Origin: Luteitalea pratensis
Lineage (GTDB): Bacteria > Acidobacteriota > Vicinamibacteria > Vicinamibacterales > Vicinamibacteraceae
Direction of reading: 5' to 3'
Length of the DNA stretch: 64,000 nt
NCBI RefSeq assembly: GCF_001618865.1
Contig: NZ_CP015136.1
Location: 2,329,001 to 2,393,000 of the forward strand
Positions 58,760 through 64,000 of the stretch are shown here, in pieces. The notes beneath the pieces are model-generated. The model had not been told where the DNA came from, made no database searches, and was given only the letters and a program-made list of their open reading frames with translations. Within the stretch, counting starts at the first letter, position 1. The number at the start of each line of letters is the position of its first letter. A program made the translations under genes and the position numbers.

Positions 58760-59707
58760 ATGTCCACCGCCGCCACCGCGCTCTCGCGGTTCCTGACGTT
58801 CGACCGCGCCGCGTGGGCCCATTTGCGGGACAGCACGCCGCTCACCCTGTCGGAGTCGGATGTCACGGCGCTGCGCGGCCTCAACGACGCGCTGTCGATG
58901 GACGAGGTGGTGCAGATCTACCTGCCGCTCTCGCGCCTGCTCAACCTGTACGTGGGCGCGTCGCAGGGCCTCTACCGGACCACGCAGACGTTCCTCGGCA
59001 ACGACGGCGCGCAGGTGCCGTTCATCATCGGCCTGGCCGGCAGCGTCGCCGTGGGCAAGAGCACTACCGCACGCATCCTGCAGGCGCTGCTCTCGCGCTG
59101 GCCGAACCATCCGTCGGTGGACCTGGTCACCACCGACGGCTTCCTGTTCCCCAACGCGGTGCTCGAGAGCCGCGGGCTGATGAAACGCAAGGGGTTCCCG
59201 GAGAGCTACGACCGCGCCCGGCTCGTGCGCTTCCTAGCCGACGTCAAGGCCGGCGTCGCCGAGGTGCATGCCCCCGTGTACTCGCACCAGCGCTACGACA
59301 TCGTGCCCGGCCTGGTGCAGACGGTGCGGCAACCCGACATCGTCATTGTCGAAGGCCTGAACGTGCTGCAGGCGCCGCCGCACCAGCGCGACACCGACCA
59401 TCTGTTCGCCTCGGACTTCTTCGACTTCTCGATCTACGTGGATGCCGACGAGCGCGACATCGAGCAGTGGTACGTGGCCCGCTTCGTGCGGCTGGTCGAG
59501 ACGGTGTTCCAGGACCCCGACTCGTACTTCCACCGGTACGCCTCGCTCGACGTCCCCCAGGCCCGCGCGACGGCCGCGCACATCTGGGCCGAAATCAATG
59601 CCCCCAACCTGCGCGAGAACATCCAGCCGACGCGCATGCGCGCGCACCTGATCCTCACCAAGGACGCGCGCCACGTCGTCGAGCAAGTGCAGTTGCGCCG
59701 CGTCTGA
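58760..59707 (+). CDS. coaA: Type I pantothenate kinase
   Basis: First enzyme of coenzyme A synthesis: ATP-dependent phosphorylation of pantothenate. It has 315 residues, the normal length for bacterial CoaA. The P-loop is [15 protein letters not shown], followed by [11 protein letters not shown], the [11 protein letters not shown] segment that binds substrate, [15 protein letters not shown] and IVEGLNVLQ. The C-terminus ends [18 protein letters not shown] as in E. coli CoaA. Confidence 0.95.
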   Translation: MSTAATALSRFLTFDRAAWAHLRDSTPLTLSESDVTALRGLNDALSMDEVVQIYLPLSRLLNLYVGASQGLYRTTQTFLGNDGAQVPFIIGLAGSVAVGKSTTARILQALLSRWPNHPSVDLVTTDGFLFPNAVLESRGLMKRKGFPESYDRARLVRFLADVKAGVAEVHAPVYSHQRYDIVPGLVQTVRQPDIVIVEGLNVLQAPPHQRDTDHLFASDFFDFSIYVDADERDIEQWYVARFVRLVETVFQDPDSYFHRYASLDVPQARATAAHIWAEINAPNLRENIQPTRMRAHLILTKDARHVVEQVQLRRV

Positions 59708-59717
59708 TCCGTCGCCC

Positions 59718-59891
59718 CTATTTCCGCGGATCCTCAGGAGGCGGGAGCGTGGGCGCGCGGAAGGCCATGGCGATGGCGAGCACCGCCAGCGCAATCAGCG
59801 GGTACTGCAGCCATTTCAGTCCGAACAGGCCGGCGTAGATCGAGCCGAACGCGCTGAACATGGCGATGCCAAACCACAAGGGACGCGTCAT
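59718..59891 (-). CDS. Small two-helix membrane protein
   Basis: A 57-residue frame, MTRPLWFGIAMFSAFGSIYA then GLFGLKWLQYPLIALAVLA and tail PTLPPPEDPRK. It holds two hydrophobic helices and a Pro-rich end. It is convergent with coaA with 10 bp between stops. No Shine-Dalgarno sequence is present; a heptamer array begins about 9 bases upstream of the start, so the original 5' region may have been replaced. Function unknown. Confidence 0.5.
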   Translation of the reverse strand: MTRPLWFGIAMFSAFGSIYAGLFGLKWLQYPLIALAVLAIAMAFRAPTLPPPEDPRK

Positions 59892-59899
59892 GGGAGAAA

Positions 59900-59997
59900 G
59901 GACGGAGGACGGAGGAGGGAGGACGGAGGAGGGAGGACGGAGGAGGGAAGATGGAGGTCTGAGGTCTCAGGTCTCAGGTCTTAGGCCTTAGGCCTCT
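59900..59997. repeat. Fourteen-unit 7-bp array that switches family in register
   Basis: GGACGGA twice, then GGAGGGA/GGACGGA alternating, AGATGGA, GGTCTGA, GGTCTCA twice, GGTCTTA, GGCCTTA, GGCCTCT. The GGACGGA family turns step by step into the GGTCTCA and GGCCTTA families with no phase break. Confidence 0.92.
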
Positions 59998-60021
59998 GTT
60001 ACCCATGTGTCCGGCGGTGCG

Positions 60022-60070
60022 GGTCTCAGGCTTGAGACCTGAGACCTGAGACGCAAGGCTGCAGGCCGTT
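60022..60070. repeat. 7-bp array before the rdgB stop codon
   Basis: Seven heptamers: GGTCTCA, GGCTTGA, GACCTGA twice, GACGCAA, GGCTGCA, GGCCGTT. It ends 3 bases before the stop codon at 60074. Confidence 0.78.
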
Positions 60071-60073
60071 AGG

Positions 60074-60688
60074 CTACCTGATCTCGCCGATGTGTTCGCG
60101 AATCCAGTCGTGCATCAGGCGGGCGGCGCGGCCGCGGTGGCTGACATCGGCCTTTTCCTCCTGCGTCAATTCCGCGAAGGTGCGTCCGAGCGGCGGATGG
60201 AACAACATCGGGTCGTACCCGAAGCCGTTCGAGCCGCGTGGCTCCGGTGCAATCTCGCCCGAGACGTCGCCCTCGGCGACGTGCGCGATGTCGCCGGTGC
60301 TGTGCGCGAGTGCGAGTACCGATACGAAACGGGCGCTCGACTCGCGGCTGCCACGCGCGTCGAGTTGCGCGTACACCCAGGCGTTGCGTTCCGCGTCATC
60401 AGCGCCGGGCACGCGGGCCGAGCGTACCCCCGGCAGTCCATCGAGCGCCGCGACCTCGAAGCCCGAATCCTCGGCAAGACACGGCAGGCCGGCGGCCCTG
60501 GCGTACGCGGTCGCCTTGAGGCGGGCGTTGTCGGTGCAGGTCTCGCCGGTCTCGTCGGGCGGTGCGATGGGCGAGGGCAGATCCTGCAACGACAGCAGCG
60601 TGCACGGCACGTCGGCAAACAGCGCCACCAGTTCGCGCACCTTGCCGGGGTTGCTCGTGGCGACGAGCAGGCGTACCGACACGCTCAT
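60074..60688 (-). CDS. rdgB: Non-canonical purine NTP pyrophosphatase (RdgB/HAM1)
   Basis: House-cleaning enzyme that hydrolyses dITP, ITP and XTP to monophosphates; 204 residues, normal for RdgB. Motifs: [25 protein letters not shown]-type [39 protein letters not shown] and [16 protein letters not shown]. It overlaps rph by 4 bp (ATGA). Confidence 0.95.
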   Translation of the reverse strand: MSVSVRLLVATSNPGKVRELVALFADVPCTLLSLQDLPSPIAPPDETGETCTDNARLKATAYARAAGLPCLAEDSGFEVAALDGLPGVRSARVPGADDAERNAWVYAQLDARGSRESSARFVSVLALAHSTGDIAHVAEGDVSGEIAPEPRGSNGFGYDPMLFHPPLGRTFAELTQEEKADVSHRGRAARLMHDWIREHIGEIR

Positions 60689-61434
60689 GCCCTGGTGGGG
60701 ACCTTGACCTTGAGGACGTCGCCGACGATCGCCGCCTGCTTCGCGATCAACTCGTCGATGCCCTTGCTGCCGAGATCGAGCAACTGATCGAGCACCGCTC
60801 GCGGGAACGGTTCCTTCTCCGCGGTGCCCTGCACCTCGATGAAGCGGCCGTCGCCGGTACGGATCACGTTCATGTCGACGTCGGCGTTGGAGTCCTCGTC
60901 GTAGGCGAGGTCGAGCATCGGCACACCGGCGACGACGCCGACGCTGGTCGCGGCCAGGTAGTCCTTGACCGGGATTTCCTTGATCTGCTTGTTCTCGATC
61001 ATGTGCCGCATCGCCAGCACCATCGCGACGAAGCCGCCGGTGATGGCCGCCGTCCGCGTGCCGCCGTCGGCCTGGATGACGTCACAGTCGATCCAGATCG
61101 TGCGCTCGCCGAGACGCGGCATCTCCACGACCGAACGCAGCGAACGGCCGATGAGCCGCTGGATCTCCTGCGTCCGTCCCCCGACCTTGCCGGCCGTGGA
61201 CTCGCGCTGGACGCGCGTGGTCGTAGCCCGGGGCAGCATGCCGTACTCGGCCGTGACCCACCCCTTGCCGCTGTTGCGCATGAACGGGGGCACGCGGTCC
61301 TCGACGCTCGCCGTGCAGATCACGCGCGTCCGGCCGGTCTCCACGAGGCACGATCCTTCCGCGTGCAGCGAAATGTGCGGGGTGATCGTACAGGCGCGGA
61401 GAGCGTCGTTGGCGCGTCCATCGGAGCGAGGCAT
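60685..61434 (-). CDS. rph: Ribonuclease PH
   Basis: Phosphorolytic 3'-5' exoribonuclease that trims tRNA 3' ends; 249 residues. Motifs: [78 protein letters not shown] and [18 protein letters not shown]. On the minus strand an extended -10 TGTAAACTAT lies 9 bases before the start, so it may have its own promoter within the cluster. Confidence 0.96.
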   Translation of the reverse strand: MPRSDGRANDALRACTITPHISLHAEGSCLVETGRTRVICTASVEDRVPPFMRNSGKGWVTAEYGMLPRATTTRVQRESTAGKVGGRTQEIQRLIGRSLRSVVEMPRLGERTIWIDCDVIQADGGTRTAAITGGFVAMVLAMRHMIENKQIKEIPVKDYLAATSVGVVAGVPMLDLAYDEDSNADVDMNVIRTGDGRFIEVQGTAEKEPFPRAVLDQLLDLGSKGIDELIAKQAAIVGDVLKVKVPTRA

Positions 61435-61443
61435 GCGGGGGAT

Positions 61444-61449
61444 AGTTTA
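61444..61449 (-). promoter_or_regulatory. Putative extended -10 box of rph
   Basis: TGTAAACT ends 9 bases before the rph start codon; the -35 region would lie in a repeat array and is not recognisable. Confidence 0.4.
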
Positions 61450-61462
61450 CAGCCCCGCGAAA

Positions 61463-61511
61463 GGACGGAGGACGGAGGAAAGAGGATCGAGGTAGGAAAG
61501 AGGAGGGAGGA
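61463..61511. repeat. 7-bp array, GGACGGA family
   Basis: Seven heptamers (GGACGGA twice, GGAAAGA, GGATCGA, GGTAGGA, AAGAGGA, GGGAGGA) between rph and the stop of the GerMN gene. Confidence 0.78.
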
Positions 61512-61518
61512 CTGACGT

Positions 61519-62229
61519 TCAAGACACTGGACGTGCCTGGGGTGTTCCGGCTGGCTTCTTCGCTGCGTCCTGTTTCTGCCCTTGTTCCTCCGTCCTCGCT
61601 CCTCCGTCCTCCGTCCTCACTCCTCCGTCCTCCTTCCTCTCTCCTCCGTCCTTCCCTGGGGCCTCCACCCACCGCAGGTTGCGGGTGAGGGGGTGGCGGA
61701 GATCGACGTGGCCGGCGAGGGTGTCCACTTCCTGGCCGTCGATGAGGATCTGCACGCTCTTGATCGCCGGCAGGTTGACGGTGATGGCGTTGACGATCGT
61801 GTACACGGCGAAGAGTTCGTCGAGGCTGCCGCCGCGGTGGTTGGTGACGGCTTCCTTGGACAGGTCCACGAAGGCGGTGCCGTCCTCGGCGATGAAGATC
61901 TGCCGCACACGGGTGCCTTCGGCGATGGACTGCGCCAGGGGCGCGGGAGCGGGCTGCAACTGCGCCTCCACGAGCGCGCGAGCCTGCTCGGCGGGCGTTG
62001 CCCCGAACGGCACGTCGGCATCGACGGCGGTGAGGTGGAGGCCGTCTTCGGCGACGTAGAACAGGCTGGCGCGGATCTTCCCGGTCGCCTCGCCGCTGGC
62101 GGCAGCGTCGGCGCGCGGCACTTCGACGGTGGCGGGCGCGAACCAGCGCGGCACCAGCACCACACCCACGATCCCGATCAACACGGCGGTCATCACGCCG
62201 AGCAGCGCGACGACGACCGGTCGGCGCAT
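61519..62229 (-). CDS. GerMN-domain membrane protein
   Basis: Protein of 236 residues with one N-terminal membrane helix (VVVALLGVMTAVLIGIVGVV) and a GerMN domain (about 70-185; HLTAVDADVPFGATPAEQAR, IFIAEDGTAFVDLSKEAV, IVNAITVNLPAIKSVQILID). GerMN is found in germination and sporulation proteins and as a partner of cell-wall amidases. The last 45 residues (EDGGVRTEDGGARTEEQGQK) are encoded by a 7-bp repeat array and have a 7-residue period. It follows the amidase gene in a TGATG junction. The order amidase-gerM-rph-rdgB is similar to the gerM-rph-rdgB order of Bacillus. Confidence 0.87.
   Translation of the reverse strand: MRRPVVVALLGVMTAVLIGIVGVVLVPRWFAPATVEVPRADAAASGEATGKIRASLFYVAEDGLHLTAVDADVPFGATPAEQARALVEAQLQPAPAPLAQSIAEGTRVRQIFIAEDGTAFVDLSKEAVTNHRGGSLDELFAVYTIVNAITVNLPAIKSVQILIDGQEVDTLAGHVDLRHPLTRNLRWVEAPGKDGGERKEDGGVRTEDGGARTEEQGQKQDAAKKPAGTPQARPVS
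61588..61657 (-). repeat. 7-bp array inside a coding region (C-terminal tail)
   Basis: Ten heptamers in register: CTCCGTC, CTCGCTC, CTCCGTC twice, CTCACTC, CTCCGTC, CTCCTTC, CTCTCTC, CTCCGTC, CTTCCCT. They are the reverse complement of the GGACGGA family next door. Confidence 0.9.
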
Positions 62230-63836
62230 CAGCGCGGGTCCTGCTGCAGTGTGGGCGCGCCGCCCACGCCCTCGGTCGAGGCCTTGAAGCGCACCACCGC
62301 CGCGAGCAGGGCGTTGACGAGTTGCGACTGGTAGTCGGGGGCGTTCAGGCGCTTCTCCTCGGCGGGGTTGGTGATGAAGCCCGTCTCCACCAGGACTGCC
62401 GGCATGTTGGCGCCGACGAGCACGCGGAATGGCGCCTGCTGGATGGCTCGCGGCGACATCGGCACGCGCGCGCGCATTTCCCCTTCGATGGTCTGGGCGA
62501 GGCGGGCCGACTCGTTCAGATGCTGGGCCTGGGCCATTTCCCACAGGATCAGGTCGACCGCGCGTTCCCCGCCGCCGAGCGTCGGCAGCAGGGCCCCTGG
62601 TTCGGCGGCGTTGCTGCGCACCGCCGTCCCGTACTCGCCGAGCGTCACGTAGAACACCTCGGCGCCGGTCACCGACGAACGCACCGACGCGTTGGCGTGA
62701 ATGCTGATGAACAGGTCCGCCTTGTTGTTGTTGGCAAAAGCGGCGCGCGCATCGAGTGCGACGGTCTCATCGCCGCCGCGCGTCAGCAGGACGCGGATGC
62801 CGAGGCGGGTCTCGATCGCGGCCCTGAGCTGGCGCGCGATCGACAACACGACGTTCTTCTCGAGGGTGCCCGAGGGACCTCGCGCGCCGGTTTCGGTGCC
62901 GCCGTGTCCTGGGTCGATCACGATTGTGCGGACACCCGTCGACTCGGGCAGGAGCGGCGGCATCTCGGGGGCTGGCGCGACCGCACCGGGCGCGGTCGTC
63001 GTCGGCGGCGCGGTCGTCGACGGCGCGGTCGGCCCCGGGGCGGCCGGTGGCGGCGCATTGAGGATGTCGACCGTCAGGCGCAACTCGGTGCCTTCGCGCT
63101 GCTCGGCGGCGCGGTAGCTCGCAAACGGCCCCCCGAGCGTGAGTTCGACGGTCGATGGAGGCACCACCCGGCTGGACGCCACCAGCGGCGACGCACCGAT
63201 GTCCCCGAGATCGGCGTCCAGGGCGTCTGCGGCGAGGCGGATCAGCAGGCGGCCGTTCTCGTTGACGACCGTCTGTGGCACGGCGGGCGCAATCACGAAC
63301 GTGACGCGGGTGCCGTTGGGGAGCGGTTCGGCCCGGGCGGTGACGGCCGGAACGCTCAGCGACCCCATCACGATCAGCGACGACCGACGACGCACATCGA
63401 TGCGCGGGTTCGAGCCCGGGGCCAGCGCCCGCTCGATCAGCTCGATGGGCAGGAGCCACGCGGCACCCTGCCGGATCGGCGGTGCCGGCAGGCTGACGAC
63501 TCGTCCCTCGACCGAGGCGAGCCCCTGGGTCAGCGAGACCACCACGGTACGGGTGCCCATCGTGATCACGAGCCCCCCGGCCCGGTCCTCGCGGAGCACC
63601 AGCCCGAACAGGCCACTGAGGTCGGCGGCACTGATGTATTCGCGTCCGTTCGCGACCGAAATCGGCAGTGGCTGCGAGCCGGCCGAGGTGAGGACGGTCC
63701 ACACGCGGCGGGCCGGAGCCGGCTGGGCCGTAGCGGTCGAAGGGGGCTGGGCGCCCGCCACGGTCACGAGCAGCGTCGCAGAGGCAATCAGCAGGCCGGG
63801 CAGCCAGCGGCGGAGGCGAGTCACAGCCTCAATCAT
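62229..63836 (-). CDS. N-acetylmuramoyl-L-alanine amidase (AmiC type)
   Basis: Exported cell-wall amidase of 535 residues that splits the amide between muramic acid and peptide. Signal peptide up to TVAGA; residues about 40-290 hold a copper-amine-oxidase-like/AMIN-type N-terminal region (REYISAADLSGLFGLVLRED). A Pro/Thr-rich linker follows, then the Amidase_3 domain with zinc and catalytic motifs IVIDPGHGGTETGARG, LFISIHANAS and VLVETGFITNPAEE. It is the first gene of the amidase-gerM-rph-rdgB cluster. Confidence 0.92.
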   Translation of the reverse strand: MIEAVTRLRRWLPGLLIASATLLVTVAGAQPPSTATAQPAPARRVWTVLTSAGSQPLPISVANGREYISAADLSGLFGLVLREDRAGGLVITMGTRTVVVSLTQGLASVEGRVVSLPAPPIRQGAAWLLPIELIERALAPGSNPRIDVRRRSSLIVMGSLSVPAVTARAEPLPNGTRVTFVIAPAVPQTVVNENGRLLIRLAADALDADLGDIGASPLVASSRVVPPSTVELTLGGPFASYRAAEQREGTELRLTVDILNAPPPAAPGPTAPSTTAPPTTTAPGAVAPAPEMPPLLPESTGVRTIVIDPGHGGTETGARGPSGTLEKNVVLSIARQLRAAIETRLGIRVLLTRGGDETVALDARAAFANNNKADLFISIHANASVRSSVTGAEVFYVTLGEYGTAVRSNAAEPGALLPTLGGGERAVDLILWEMAQAQHLNESARLAQTIEGEMRARVPMSPRAIQQAPFRVLVGANMPAVLVETGFITNPAEEKRLNAPDYQSQLVNALLAAVVRFKASTEGVGGAPTLQQDPR

Positions 63837-63941
63837 AGAAGGGGAATCGGCATTGGTGTACTACGCCGGGATTCAGGCTTCAGAGAAATGCGGAATGCCG
63901 GAATGCCGGTATGTCGAGTGCAAGGCCGGGACACAGGTCCG

Positions 63942-63997
63942 CAGGCCGAAGGCCCATAGCCGATGGCCGATGACCGACGCCCAGGACCATGGCCGAC
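63942..63997. repeat. 7-bp array at the window end
   Basis: Eight heptamers: CAGGCCG, AAGGCCC, ATAGCCG, ATGGCCG, ATGACCG, ACGCCCA, GGACCAT, GGCCGAC. Before it, GGAATGCC units with 8-9 bp spacing lie near 63888-63915, as also near 35903-35930. Confidence 0.72.
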
Positions 63998-64000
63998 GGC

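Overview
The window is about 64 kb of very GC-rich bacterial chromosome. The gene content fits an Acidobacteriota genome, probably class Vicinamibacteria (Luteitalea-like); this is inference from content, not from a marker gene. Pointers are a two-component propeller sensor kinase, several Tat-exported TIM-barrel and Gfo/Idh/MocA proteins, DUF1080 and PVC-type cytochrome c/dehydrogenase proteins, PEP-CTERM sorting, Ser/Thr kinases, KaiC-like ATPases, and long intergenic repeat islands. It is ordinary chromosome: no phage, IS element, CRISPR array or rRNA was found.

Layout. 1-3.4 kb: a truncated ribose-type ABC importer operon (binding protein, ATPase, permease). 4.0-11.2 kb: a PEP-CTERM protein, a large propeller histidine kinase, a secreted protein of unknown function, a BON-domain protein and a sugar isomerase/epimerase-like TIM barrel. 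11.9-19.1 kb: a frameshifted ExeM/NucH nuclease, a TolB-like/CotH pair, a DUF1003 membrane protein and an FGE/SUMF1 gene broken by a TAG codon. 19.3-33.3 kb: a HEAT-like protein next to a PVC-type cytochrome protein, an LprI-MliC lysozyme inhibitor, a polysaccharide deacetylase, rpoZ coupled to a radical SAM gene, a membrane-anchored Ser/Thr kinase, a dienelactone hydrolase and a ceramidase-like protein. 33.5-38.2 kb: a frameshifted L,D-transpeptidase, a DUF882/M15 peptidase, a small alpha/beta-barrel protein, an orphan sugar-binding lipoprotein and a methyltransferase. 38.5-46.8 kb: tRNA-Pro followed by two repeats of its own 3' end, a YncE-phosphoesterase fusion, a repeat-rich membrane-anchored protein, a single-chain desaturase-Rieske-reductase enzyme and a decayed HicAB locus. 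46.8-56.8 kb: sugar-acid uptake and sugar-oxidoreductase genes with an AraC regulator, and a kaiC-like/hybrid kinase operon. 57-63.8 kb: a K+ channel, an acetyltransferase, coaA, and the conserved amidase-gerM-rph-rdgB cluster.

The most unusual property lies between the genes. Intergenic DNA is packed with short tandem repeats of many different sequences that nearly all share a 7-bp period. Within one array the heptamer often changes sequence while the 7-bp register is kept. The arrays commonly start or end exactly at stop codons. In two genes the same kind of array has entered the reading frame (the GerMN C-terminus and the Rieske/reductase linker). A second repeat class is REP-like: short hairpins preceded by GTAG (seen as hairpin-CTAC on the other strand).

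Three genes are disrupted: a C5 tract (ExeM/NucH), a CAG-to-TAG change (FGE), and a perfect 34-bp palindrome at a frameshift (L,D-transpeptidase). Three convergent gene pairs share a single CTAG as overlapping stop codons. Several genes have a -10-like hexamer 5-7 nt before the start codon and no Shine-Dalgarno sequence, suggesting leaderless transcripts.
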